From the NCBI GenBank assembly GCA_001013295.1, contig LAZY01000016.1:51589-115588 (forward strand): a stretch of DNA of 64,000 bases, written 5' to 3'. Below the pieces are notes generated by a model. It searched no databases and was not told the DNA's origin. It saw only the letters and a program-made list of their open reading frames with translations. Shown here piece by piece: positions 44,901 to 53,005 of this stretch. Source of the DNA: Chryseobacterium indologenes. GTDB lineage: Bacteria > Bacteroidota > Bacteroidia > Flavobacteriales > Weeksellaceae. Position numbers and translations under genes: made by a program. Numbering within the stretch: position 1 is the stretch's first letter; every line of letters begins with the position of its first letter.

Positions 44901-47802
44901 GGGATACCGGAAAGCTATACGCCAGGATTCCGTTTTTAAATTTCCTTCTTTCCATCTTCTTTGTTCCCTGCCCATCCTGTAAATAGATATTGACAGAAGC
45001 ATCAGGGATTGCAGAATAAGCATACACAACAGCCTGAGAACCTCTTTTTACTTTATCTTTCGGGACTGTAACTTTTAAAAACGGATATTGATTTTCCCCG
45101 AGCCTTTTTTTACTCCATACATCAAAATTCTGTTCGACTTTTACAGTGTCTTTACCTTCGATATTATACACCAAAAGTTTGTAATCTCCCGGTTCCAGTT
45201 TTCCCAGATTCAATTCCTTGCTTTGTTTCAAGTCATCTATAACAGTTCTCAGAACTTTTTTATTTCTACGACTCTCAGACTGATCGTAGCGGTCATGTGG
45301 GAATTTTTTCAGAAATTCACTTCTGGAAATGGCAGGAAGGTTCTGAACATTCTGTTCAAAATTACTTCTCAGTACCCTTTCCTCCTGCTTCAGCTGCACA
45401 AGTTTTACCCTGTAGCTTTTATCTATAGAAACCTCATTGTAATTGAAAGCTTCCACTTTGATCTTCAGCTCCTCTTCTGCAGAGGCTTCTTTTATTTCAT
45501 CGGTTTTTAAATAATGAGAAACTGAAGCCACTTTCACATTAGTTTCTGCTGACTGGGTTTCTCCATTAATATCCGTTAAAGAAGTTTTTACTTTATAGTC
45601 GTGAACCTGTATTCCCTCTGTATTTTCATCTTTTTTAAGGTCGATCTTAATAACAAATTCTCCTTTTTCATTGGTTTCAGCTTTTCCCAGAATTGAATTT
45701 TCATTATTGTTGTTGTCATATGGATACCACCAAAAGTATCTCTGACGGATATTCTCTCTTTTGATTTCATAATTTACATTCATATTACTCATCGGAATTC
45801 CTGAGAAAGTAACAGCTTTTCCTTTCAGTTCAATCGTTTCACCATATTTGTAATCTTTTTTAATGGTATCAAAAGTGATCTCAAATTTAGGACGCTTATA
45901 TTCTTCTACAGAAAAGTATTTACTTCCGGATCCATAGGAAATGGAAGCTTCAAGCCTGAACTGGCCATTCAATCTGTCTTTAGGTAAAACAAAGCTCCCA
46001 CTGTAAGCCCCGAATGCATTGGTTCTAAATTTCTGTGAGCCGATCACCTGGCTGTTGGCATCATACAGCGTTACTGTCTGCTCTTCGTTGATGTTTAGAA
46101 CGTCCTTCTTTTTTTCTTTATCCGGATAGGTAGATATTGCTTTAAAATAAACCGTCTGTCCCGGTCTATAGATCTGTCTATCCAGGAAAAACTGGGTATG
46201 CTTGTAATCAGATTCGTAAGATGTGGTAAGATAAGGGCTCTGTACGATATTATAATCATTGGCTACCGGATCATAGAACAACTGGCGATACGTCTGATAC
46301 TCTATTTTTTCTGAAGTAAATCTGGCCAGATTATCCGTGGCAATCATCAGCTTTGTCTCGTCTATCCCTGAATAATCAGCAAACTCATATTTAAAAAGTT
46401 TGGTATTCGGTTTTAATTTCCCGGTTTCCCGGTCAACCAGAATATAGTCTTTCTTTTCGTCATAAACGATTCGGGAAGAAGTTACTATAAACATAAATTT
46501 TGAAACCTCATCGCCGTTGATATATTCCCCCAGATACATTCCTTTCGGAAGTGCTTCTACGTCCAGCGCTGTATTATATCCCAGATAATCTTTTTTGTTG
46601 GGAAGTGAAAAGGTATCTGTTCTCACCAGGGTTTTATTTATTTTCCCATATTCTTCATCGGTGATATACTGTCGGCCATAGCTAAAAGATCCCAGATATT
46701 TCAGCTGGTTTTTAACATCATTTATTTTAAATATTTTGAGCACAAAACTGTCTGCATTTTTATGGTTGGCTACCATCTGAATAGGCTTTTCAGGCTCGTT
46801 ATGAGTTTCAAAGAAAAGGTTGACAAAGGAGTTTTTTATCTGTTTTTCCTGCTGGGTGATATTGCTCAGAAATTTTGAATCAGGATATTCTTTTTTCATC
46901 TTGTCTATCAAGTCTACAGCCTGGATAAATTTTGATTTACCCATAAGCTCCTGAACGATATCTCTTACAATGAGAATCTTGTAATCTCCTTTTACGGAAG
47001 AGTTTACCAAAGCAATCTGTTTCTCAAGAAGCTTTTCATCTTTTTTAATGTTGTTTTCATAGATCAGTTTCTGATGCTGGAAATATAATCTGGAATTACC
47101 GGTATTAGCATCAATCAGATTTTGGTACAAAGCCTGAATAACCACCTGGTTTTCCTTTAATTCATCTTTGGTGAATATATCACTGTTGTTCAGAAAGTCT
47201 ATATTCTTTCTAACTTTCCAGTCGTAGAGTGTCGGAAAAAACTGAAAGTCACGCTCATTTTCAAAAGCATCTTTATATTTCTCCATACTGATTTTCCTGA
47301 GCTTATCATCCGCGGCTGTAAGTTCTGCAAATCTCTTCAGGTAAAAGTTCTTAAAATCGAGCTTTGTCCAGGACTCTATTTCTGAAAGATCACCTTTATC
47401 CATATTCGTCCTTTTCTGGATCTCCCATTTTTTAAGATCATAATAATTCTCAAAAAATTCAATCTCCAATACTTTGAAGAAGAGTAGATCATCATTTTTC
47501 AGTCTTTTCCCCATATTGCTGATTTTGGAGAAAAAAACGGAAGCATAATCGTTTTTCGGATCATCCTGGGTAGCCTTATAAATTGCAAATTCTGCCTTCA
47601 GGGATTTGATAATTTCCGTAGTATTGTTGTCTGCTACTGCTTTATTCTGAATTTCAATAACAACGGGCAGGTTAGATTTGAAAGTCCCGTTCTGATAACT
47701 CTCTGCCATTTTCTTCCACTGTTCTTCATAAAACTGCTGTGCATGGGAAAATATGCATGAAAAAGCAAAAAAGAGAAGAACAGATTTGGAGATAATTTTC
47801 AT
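41920..47802 (-). CDS. Alpha-2-macroglobulin family protein without thioester (paralogue A)
   Basis: 1960-residue exported paralogue of the 36002-41908 product; signal peptide ends HAQ (about 22). Same domain order, with MG2 signature LDRQIYRPGQTVYFKAI near 540. The bait-position segment at about 1110-1180 differs wholly: it carries a TSP3-like calcium loop DTDGDGVDDMNDACP, a short Cys-Pro stretch and a charged KKEAAPLEKQKEDLNE tail. The conserved RQNLNETAFFYPELKTDANGN block follows. The thioester motif is replaced by ALPDLSQYLNLSSDAIFN (Ser1425 at the Cys place, Ala at the Gln place). First gene of the operon, 11 nt ahead of paralogue B; divergent from the 47821 gene by only 18 nt. Confidence 0.9.
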   Translation of the reverse strand: MKIISKSVLLFFAFSCIFSHAQQFYEEQWKKMAESYQNGTFKSNLPVVIEIQNKAVADNNTTEIIKSLKAEFAIYKATQDDPKNDYASVFFSKISNMGKRLKNDDLLFFKVLEIEFFENYYDLKKWEIQKRTNMDKGDLSEIESWTKLDFKNFYLKRFAELTAADDKLRKISMEKYKDAFENERDFQFFPTLYDWKVRKNIDFLNNSDIFTKDELKENQVVIQALYQNLIDANTGNSRLYFQHQKLIYENNIKKDEKLLEKQIALVNSSVKGDYKILIVRDIVQELMGKSKFIQAVDLIDKMKKEYPDSKFLSNITQQEKQIKNSFVNLFFETHNEPEKPIQMVANHKNADSFVLKIFKINDVKNQLKYLGSFSYGRQYITDEEYGKINKTLVRTDTFSLPNKKDYLGYNTALDVEALPKGMYLGEYINGDEVSKFMFIVTSSRIVYDEKKDYILVDRETGKLKPNTKLFKYEFADYSGIDETKLMIATDNLARFTSEKIEYQTYRQLFYDPVANDYNIVQSPYLTTSYESDYKHTQFFLDRQIYRPGQTVYFKAISTYPDKEKKKDVLNINEEQTVTLYDANSQVIGSQKFRTNAFGAYSGSFVLPKDRLNGQFRLEASISYGSGSKYFSVEEYKRPKFEITFDTIKKDYKYGETIELKGKAVTFSGIPMSNMNVNYEIKRENIRQRYFWWYPYDNNNNENSILGKAETNEKGEFVIKIDLKKDENTEGIQVHDYKVKTSLTDINGETQSAETNVKVASVSHYLKTDEIKEASAEEELKIKVEAFNYNEVSIDKSYRVKLVQLKQEERVLRSNFEQNVQNLPAISRSEFLKKFPHDRYDQSESRRNKKVLRTVIDDLKQSKELNLGKLEPGDYKLLVYNIEGKDTVKVEQNFDVWSKKRLGENQYPFLKVTVPKDKVKRGSQAVVYAYSAIPDASVNIYLQDGQGTKKMERRKFKNGILAYSFPVSLEKNVKKYNVQFVLAHYNDVQNQYARVNIKNEEDPLKIELTTFRDKVEPGSKEKWSVKISGRNNEKVVAEVLANMYDKSLDKFVPNTYNFEKFYIPQNLIDDYSLRNFTQTLSWYQKMDYRETKGVYLPKFNWFDENVFYKLLLAYGLTTDTDGDGVDDMNDACPTVPGIASYNGCPRPQYSVAAEVSERREKGRFDNEDQIESADKKEAAPLEKQKEDLNEVKTRQNLNETAFFYPELKTDANGNINFEFTAPEALTKWKLMFLAHTADVRTAVLEKDIITQKKLSVNPNYPRFLREGDELNFQTKISNLTDKTMSGAASLQILNAETNEDISQLFGISSAVKNFEVKDTGNSVLSWKIKTPFNKGSSIIIKVVAKAGEYSDGEQIPVAVLSNRMMLTDAVPIFVKEGQTKTFTLDNLKNNTSATVENISNTLELKTNAVWEILFALPDLSQYLNLSSDAIFNTWFADVVGTEIFKANPRMKAVFDEYKSADLLKSNLEKNQELKQVLLEETPWVLNAKSEAETMNRISRLFEVNAMNASINRDWRRLLESQNGDGGFPWLPGFKSSYVSSLYILKNLGKMNEWLKDGISQYQSGQNSMVSALIRYIDNELDSHWKEKEDTPWSNFALDYLDARRYWEKEYPLQGTGAKLKKDIITRADKFKITDFTFFGLHRAALIYDSYGLKNTSGKLIKYLKETSVSSETQGAYWKQNLNDWGWYESKAVNHAGAIEAISKVTPKDVDFIEESKVWLATQKETNSWGNSRTTAEIIYTLMNSGKSWTTPEADKATVIWGGKQVSPQTKTTGFLKQTIYSDKVDKKLAEVTITKPGPGIAQGGLFWQYYENLENVKSTETYLSMTREYYKKIKTINGEELIRITDNIPLVVGDQITVRMILNTDRPMQYVHLKDMRAAGLEPVDVFSGYQYKNNLGYYQAIKDASTNFYIYYMPKGKYVFEYDLVCNASGSFSSGFATLQNYYAPQMNARTKGDKLEIKK

Positions 47803-47816
47803 AGGTATTAATTTTG
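47785..47816 (+). promoter_or_regulatory. Consensus promoter giving a leaderless mRNA
   Basis: TTTG at 47785-47788, a 20-nt spacer and TAATTTTG at 47809-47816 match the Bacteroidetes consensus fully. The -33 lies inside the opposite-strand macroglobulin gene. Transcription should start about 4 nt after the box, at or one base before the ATG at 47821. Confidence 0.6.
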
Positions 47817-47820
47817 ATAA

Positions 47821-48576
47821 ATGAATGTTTTAAAAATACTGAAAAAATACATCATAGACAGCCAGCTATATGTCTCTCTGATGGGAACCCTTTTTGCAGT
47901 ATTTTTTATGAAGGAGCAAAACACATTCCGTTTCCCTACTATTCTGTTGATTTTCATCACCTATTTCAGTGGTTATCTGTACACTAAATATCAATACACC
48001 AAACATTTCTTAAAAATACTGGTTGTAAATGCTGTAGCCGGAATCGTATGTGCTTTTCTGATCATTCACAATCACAATGAAATAAGACTTTTGAAATGGT
48101 TCATCATTGTAGTACTGGGATTGCTTTACAACAGCTTTTTTCTTGAGGTTTATATCCGAAAGATCCCTTTGCTGAAAGTATTTTATGTAGGATTGGTCTG
48201 GGCATTGGTCAACTGCTGGCTTACTCTTCCTGAATTCAGTATTTCTATTTTTCTGGTCAGCTTTTTCTTTATCACGGCACTCGTTCTTCCGTTCGACATC
48301 CGGGATATGAATAGTGATACGGTAAAAACCTTTCCTATGATGATTGGTGTTCAGAACACGAAATACATTGCCTATGCTCTAGTTTTCATCAGCATGGTCA
48401 TCGGGATTTTTTATCTTCAGGCACCATATGCCCTGGCTTTTTTTATGAGCAGTATCATCAGCTATATTTTTATTTATTTCTCTGAAAACAAAAGAGATGA
48501 CGCCTATTTTTCATTCGGGGTAGAAACTTGTTCTGCACTTCCTTTTTTATTTTTACTAATAATGGAGTATTTTTGA
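47821..48576 (+). CDS. UbiA-like integral membrane prenyltransferase homologue
   Basis: 251-residue membrane protein with about seven or eight helices. LPFDIRDMNSDTVKTFPMMIG at about 158-178 matches the second Asp-rich motif and following KTxPxxxG pattern of UbiA prenyltransferases. The first motif (NDxxDxxxD) cannot be seen clearly: the region around residues 55-70 reads YTKYQYTKHFLK. So a degenerate or divergent UbiA member is likely; activity uncertain. Starts at a consensus promoter with no leader. recF follows after 3 nt, so the two are co-transcribed. Confidence 0.65.
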   Translation: MNVLKILKKYIIDSQLYVSLMGTLFAVFFMKEQNTFRFPTILLIFITYFSGYLYTKYQYTKHFLKILVVNAVAGIVCAFLIIHNHNEIRLLKWFIIVVLGLLYNSFFLEVYIRKIPLLKVFYVGLVWALVNCWLTLPEFSISIFLVSFFFITALVLPFDIRDMNSDTVKTFPMMIGVQNTKYIAYALVFISMVIGIFYLQAPYALAFFMSSIISYIFIYFSENKRDDAYFSFGVETCSALPFLFLLIMEYF

Positions 48577-48579
48577 CGA

Positions 48580-49659
48580 ATGATTATCAAGAAGCTTTCC
48601 GTATACAATTTCAAAAACCACTCTGAAAAAAAGTTTGAATTTTCTCCGCAGATCAACTGTTTTGTAGGGAATAACGGTGTGGGAAAGACCAATATTCTGG
48701 ATGCCCTGCATTATTTATCCGTAGGGAAAAGCTTTTTGGGAAATACGGACCTCAACAATATTAAGAGTGAAGAAGATTTTTTCACCATTGATGCTGAGAT
48801 CCTGAATGATGACAGCGATGACATCATCAGAATTACCCAGCCCAGAGAAGCTAAAAAAGTCATCAAAAAGAATGATAAAAGCTATGACAGGCTTGCCGAT
48901 CACATCGGATACCTGCCCAGCGTGATGATCTCGCCTTATGACTCCAATCTTATTTCAGATTCCGGGGAAAGCAGACGTAAGTTCCTGGATGCGATGATCT
49001 CCCAGACCGATTCTGAGTATCTTTTTGATCTTATCCAATATCAGAAAACGATTCAACAGCGAAATGCCTTATTAAAATATTTTGCCAAAAACAGAACCTG
49101 GGATAAGGATTCACTGGAGATCTATGACGACCCCATCATCCGATTCGGGACTAAAATCTTTACTAAAAGAAAAGACTTTGTGCGACAGCTGAACCCTATC
49201 GTTCAGAATTTCTATCAGATTATTTCGGGGGGGAAAGAAGCCGTATCTGTGCTCTATGAATCTCACCTGCTTGAAAACTCTTTCGAACACCTTTTAAAGG
49301 AAAGCCTTGAAAGAGATCGTATGCTGACTTATACTTCCAAGGGAATTCATAAAGATGATCTTCTTTTCGAGATGGATCATGTTCTGATCAAGAAAATAGG
49401 TTCTCAGGGACAGCAGAAATCGTTTCTTATTTCCTTAAAACTGGCACAAATGAGTCTGGTAAAGGAACTGACAAAAAAGACGCCTATCCTGTTACTTGAT
49501 GATATTTTTGATAAACTTGATGACACCAGGGTTTCTCAACTGATCGAATTGGTCAACAAAGAAAGCTTCGGGCAGATCTTTATTACGGATACCCACAGGG
49601 AAAGGACGGAAAGTGTGGTAAAAAAAATCAATGAAGAAAGTATAATCTTTGAGATATGA
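48580..49659 (+). CDS. recF: DNA replication/repair protein RecF
   Basis: 359-residue SMC-like ATPase. Walker A GNNGVGKT at residues 30-37, the ABC-type signature region GSQGQQKSFLISLKLAQM near 278-295, and Walker B ILLLDDIFDKLD near 308-320. It binds single-strand gap junctions and helps RecOR load RecA. Overlaps the next gene by ATGA. Linkage to a UbiA-like gene rather than dnaN is usual in many Bacteroidetes. Confidence 0.94.
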   Translation: MIIKKLSVYNFKNHSEKKFEFSPQINCFVGNNGVGKTNILDALHYLSVGKSFLGNTDLNNIKSEEDFFTIDAEILNDDSDDIIRITQPREAKKVIKKNDKSYDRLADHIGYLPSVMISPYDSNLISDSGESRRKFLDAMISQTDSEYLFDLIQYQKTIQQRNALLKYFAKNRTWDKDSLEIYDDPIIRFGTKIFTKRKDFVRQLNPIVQNFYQIISGGKEAVSVLYESHLLENSFEHLLKESLERDRMLTYTSKGIHKDDLLFEMDHVLIKKIGSQGQQKSFLISLKLAQMSLVKELTKKTPILLLDDIFDKLDDTRVSQLIELVNKESFGQIFITDTHRERTESVVKKINEESIIFEI

Positions 49660-50339
49660 TACAAAAAATATTCCTTATCATGCTTTCATTCTGCTTCGCT
49701 TTTTCTTTCAGCCAGAAGAAAAAGAAAAAACCTGCAGATCTGCTGGCAGAGTATCATAATTATAAGGTAGGTTCTCTCAACAAGAATTTCAAGCCCATCC
49801 CTCTTCTTAAAAGAATAGAAAAATTTCCATTCAGTAAGGCGACCCGGGTAAAAATTGTTTCTTATAATCTGAATCTAAAGAAAAGTGCCGCAATGTCTTA
49901 CACTCCTCCTCCGCCACCTCCCAAAACAAAGGAAGATTCTATCAGGCTTACAAGATATTACGACAGTATTAAAAAAAATAAAGATTTTGAGTTGAGAGAA
50001 GCTATTGATCATTCAGATTTTACAGGAATTCAGCAATCCAGAACATTAACTTTATCAGAAATTTCTGAGCTTACGGATGTTATCTACAATACCTGTGAAA
50101 AATATAATATAGGGTTTGTATATACCAGAGGATGTTTTTTTCCAAGAAACGCCATCCTTCTCTATGATGAAAATGATCATATTTTCGCTTATTTTGAAAT
50201 TTGTTTTGAATGTTCAGGTATAGAGTCTTCTCCAAGAAAAATGCTGGAACCTTTCGAAACCTGTGAATACCTTTACCCTGAACTGGAAAAGTTCTTTAAA
50301 AGTAAAGGATTAACTACTGAATTTATAGAGAGAAAATAG
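49656..50339 (+). CDS. Exported hypothetical protein with polyproline segment
   Basis: 227-residue protein; signal peptide ends FSFSQ (about 20), followed by KKKKKP. A PPPPPP stretch near 82-90 separates an N-terminal part from a C-terminal domain with five cysteines (DVIYNTCEKYNIGFVYTRGCFFP and FEICFECSGIESS). I do not recognise the family. It overlaps recF by 4 nt (ATGA) and precedes the DciA-like gene by 1 nt, so it is in the recF operon. Confidence 0.65.
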   Translation: MIQKIFLIMLSFCFAFSFSQKKKKKPADLLAEYHNYKVGSLNKNFKPIPLLKRIEKFPFSKATRVKIVSYNLNLKKSAAMSYTPPPPPPKTKEDSIRLTRYYDSIKKNKDFELREAIDHSDFTGIQQSRTLTLSEISELTDVIYNTCEKYNIGFVYTRGCFFPRNAILLYDENDHIFAYFEICFECSGIESSPRKMLEPFETCEYLYPELEKFFKSKGLTTEFIERK

Positions 50340-50340
50340 T

Positions 50341-50634
50341 ATGAAGAAGAAAAAACGCGAATATCAATCGTCCGAACTGGTGAAGTCTTTTGCCAAAATT
50401 TATGGCTTTGAGGGTAAACTTGTGGCATTTGAGATCAAGGATTTTCTTGAAGATTACCTTGATGAAAGCCTGTTTAAGGAGATTCGCAGTGTAAATCTTG
50501 AAAACGGTTGCATCATTATCAAAATTGATTCTCCATTACTGAAGCACGATTTCAAAATGCGTAAGAGTTTCTATCTGAAGAAGTTCCAGGACAAATTTGG
50601 GACAGATCAGTTCCATGACCTTCAGATTTTGTAA
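50341..50634 (+). CDS. DUF721 (DciA-like) protein
   Basis: 97-residue protein of DUF721: KSFAKIYGFEGKLVAFEIKDFLEDYL at the start and LENGCIIIKIDSPLLKHDFKMRKSFYLKKFQDKFG at the end, the KH-like fold of DciA proteins. DciA loads the replicative helicase in bacteria lacking DnaC; small Bacteroidetes versions keep only this domain. Located after recF, as often seen. Confidence 0.87.
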   Translation: MKKKKREYQSSELVKSFAKIYGFEGKLVAFEIKDFLEDYLDESLFKEIRSVNLENGCIIIKIDSPLLKHDFKMRKSFYLKKFQDKFGTDQFHDLQIL

Positions 50635-50740
50635 ATTTTCTCCTATTCATCAATGTTATAGGAAATTTATTTTTAAAATAATTGAGTATATTTCGAAATA
50701 AAGTGATATATTTAAGTACATTAAAAAAATAATATTTACC

Positions 50741-50905
50741 ATGAAAAAAGTACTTCAGTCGAAGAAATTATCAAGAGAATCATTAAAAAAAGTTCAAGGG
50801 GGAGGACAAATGGTGTGCTGTGCAGTAAGCTGCATAGATATGACAGGATGTGGTTTTTGGGAGCAATTGCCGGCAGAATGTCCGGAACTTCCTTATTGTG
50901 TATAA
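50741..50905 (+). CDS. Six-cysteine GG-leader peptide (bacteriocin-like or natural-product precursor)
   Basis: 54-residue peptide too short for usual gene calling. The leader MKKVLQSKKLSRESLKKVQGGG has the LSxxxLKxVxGG pattern of double-glycine leaders in Bacteroidetes natural-product precursors (TIGR04149-like). The core after GG is 31-33 residues with cysteines at 26, 27, 31, 37, 47 and 53, which could form three disulfides or be modified. A terminator follows at 50928-50960. No peptidase-containing ABC transporter or modification gene is near. Similar leader at 1-47. Confidence 0.72.
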   Translation: MKKVLQSKKLSRESLKKVQGGGQMVCCAVSCIDMTGCGFWEQLPAECPELPYCV

Positions 50906-50927
50906 TCAATCACTTATTTTATAGAAA

Positions 50928-50960
50928 AAAGCTACCATTTTTTGGTAGCTTTCTTATTTT
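50928..50960. terminator. Bidirectional terminator after the GG peptide
   Basis: Perfect 10-bp stem AAAGCTACCA / TGGTAGCTTT with a T5 loop; serves the peptide gene and the convergent Gcr-type gene ending at 50962. Confidence 0.88.
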
Positions 50961-50961
50961 A

Positions 50962-52992
50962 TTAATGTTCTTCTGATTTATTAGATTTTGTACTGCTCAT
51001 AAGATCATCTGCTTTTTTGTCCAATCCTGATCGTAATGGCAAGAAGAATTTAAGCGGATGTTTTACAAAATATCTGAAGATTTCTTTGTAAATCTCACTT
51101 ACCTGTCCAAAGTTCATCTTTCTTGACCTGAATGCCAGGAACATAGACAAACTGAAGCTTACCAGGAAGTTGAAGAATCCAATTAAGAATACTGTTACAA
51201 AAGAGATCCAAAATGTATAGGAATCTACTGAGAAATCTTTTCCATAGAGTCCTAAAGCAAAGTTACCTGCGGCAAAAGTAATGTGTCTGATGTCCAGGTC
51301 AAGGCCAAAGAATAATCCTACCGGAGCTGTAGCCCCCAGGAAAACCCCGAACCAGAAATTGGAAACGATTCCCGGCCAGTTTTTAGCATAATATTTTGAT
51401 AGTCCTTTGGCAAATTTCTTTCCGAAGAAGCTTCTGATGGAAAGGTTTTTAGCAATTCTTTCCGGAATCTGGTAGAAAACGGAATTGTTTCCGATATTTC
51501 CGGAAATAATCCCTGAAATAAAGAGATAGAATCCGGCTATAGAAGCATGCAGAATCGCTTTGGATTTGAATGGATCAAGGTCTTTCAGCAATTTGTCTGA
51601 TCTTTCCACTGCAAGGTTTTGGGAAAAAAATACGTCTAAACCATAGATAATAGCCAAAGCCACTGGAAATGCAAGCAATACATTCCCTACAAAAGCAATA
51701 AACTGGCTTCTGAACAGTTTTGATACAAGATGGGCAAACTCAGTATTGTCTCTCTGCCCGTTTCCTTCTTCAGAAAGTACTTTGGTCATCGTTGCCGCCG
51801 TCATGGCCGGCTGCTTGGTAGCAAGCGTGAATCCCATCAGGTAGATCATCACAAATCCCATCGCATAATTCATTGAATATAAAAACGCGTGGGAGAAGTC
51901 ACTCCCGGGAATATATCCGTACAACATTTTCAGAACGCAGAGCGCACCTACGATAATTCCGCCCCCACTCGCTTTGTAGAACATGGTCATATATTCTTTT
52001 CGGGTAGAGGTGATGTAATGGGCACCTGCTTCGGCAGTATGGTTGGTAATAAGATGTGAAATCAGCCTTGTACTGTCGTTGATCAGGTCTGCAATATTGT
52101 TTTTATGCGATTTATAGTTCAGGATATTAAAGACCAGCTGTTTCGATTTGATCAAAACATCTTCTTCAGAGTCAATCACCAGCAACTGTACAATTTCATA
52201 GATCCTTTCCGTCTGCTGGCGGATCTTCAGTAATGATTGGTTGATCTTTCCTGAGATACCGTATTTGGCAGAGTTTTTAAAAGCGATATTAACGAATTCC
52301 TGGCACTGTTCTGCATAGATCTTAATCTGCTTATATCTGCTGTCCTTAGAATGCAGTTGCAGTCCGGGATCTTTCACCAGGTCATCCGCCAATGCTTCCA
52401 ACTCATTCTGCAGGGCAAGAAAAGGATTGGAAAGGTTCCTGTACTGAGGAGCCATTCTTACAACATCCACTTCCATTGCCATCCCCGTTACCCTCCAGGA
52501 GAGGATGTTCATCGAGAAGATCAGTTCTTTTTTTACATTGGGTTTGATGATAAAATCCGAAGCATCCAGCAGGTTCAGAAATTCATTGACTTCATTCTCC
52601 GGAAGGTTGTGCAGGTATTTAAGATCTTTTTTGGGTCTTAAACTCACATTATCGATCATATACCACACCGTTTTTTCGTTTTCTACGGGGGGTAAAACCT
52701 TGTTCAGGATTCTTTTTTTAAGTTCCGGAAAGAAGGCATTCTCTGAAAGGATATTGGCTTCCGTCAAAGAAAGATTGAAAGGTCTTCCTTTGAAAATATT
52801 ATGAATATAATGCTTAAAGTTTTCAGCAAAATTGGGATTGCTTCTCAGAAAATTGAGCACATCTGTAAAGTCTGCCCTTTTTACGCTCTCCAAAAACTCG
52901 GCAAACGGTTCCAAAGAAAGGGTTTCGTTCTTAAAAGAAAAGTATTTTTTAAGAACTGACTCAAAATTTGTGCTGGAATTAAAGAATTTCAT
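50962..52992 (-). CDS. Gcr-type (SpecificRecomb, PF10136) membrane protein
   Basis: 676-residue protein: soluble helical N-terminal half (1-330) and a C-terminal half with about eight membrane helices from about 335 to 640 (for example GGGIIVGALCVLKMLYGYIPG and FGVFLGATAPVGLFFGLDLDIRHITFAAGNFALGLYG). This is the Gcr family, annotated as site-specific recombinase from a Neisseria study. The membrane topology and lack of recombinase residues make that function doubtful. Single gene, 13 nt from mtgA in the same direction. Confidence 0.82.
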   Translation of the reverse strand: MKFFNSSTNFESVLKKYFSFKNETLSLEPFAEFLESVKRADFTDVLNFLRSNPNFAENFKHYIHNIFKGRPFNLSLTEANILSENAFFPELKKRILNKVLPPVENEKTVWYMIDNVSLRPKKDLKYLHNLPENEVNEFLNLLDASDFIIKPNVKKELIFSMNILSWRVTGMAMEVDVVRMAPQYRNLSNPFLALQNELEALADDLVKDPGLQLHSKDSRYKQIKIYAEQCQEFVNIAFKNSAKYGISGKINQSLLKIRQQTERIYEIVQLLVIDSEEDVLIKSKQLVFNILNYKSHKNNIADLINDSTRLISHLITNHTAEAGAHYITSTRKEYMTMFYKASGGGIIVGALCVLKMLYGYIPGSDFSHAFLYSMNYAMGFVMIYLMGFTLATKQPAMTAATMTKVLSEEGNGQRDNTEFAHLVSKLFRSQFIAFVGNVLLAFPVALAIIYGLDVFFSQNLAVERSDKLLKDLDPFKSKAILHASIAGFYLFISGIISGNIGNNSVFYQIPERIAKNLSIRSFFGKKFAKGLSKYYAKNWPGIVSNFWFGVFLGATAPVGLFFGLDLDIRHITFAAGNFALGLYGKDFSVDSYTFWISFVTVFLIGFFNFLVSFSLSMFLAFRSRKMNFGQVSEIYKEIFRYFVKHPLKFFLPLRSGLDKKADDLMSSTKSNKSEEH

Positions 52993-53005
52993 TAGTACAA
53001 AGATA

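Noticed and set aside
50962..52992. Gcr-type gene as evidence of a mobile element
   Set aside because: The recombinase name is historical; the protein has about eight membrane helices and no recombinase catalytic residues, and nothing mobile is near it.
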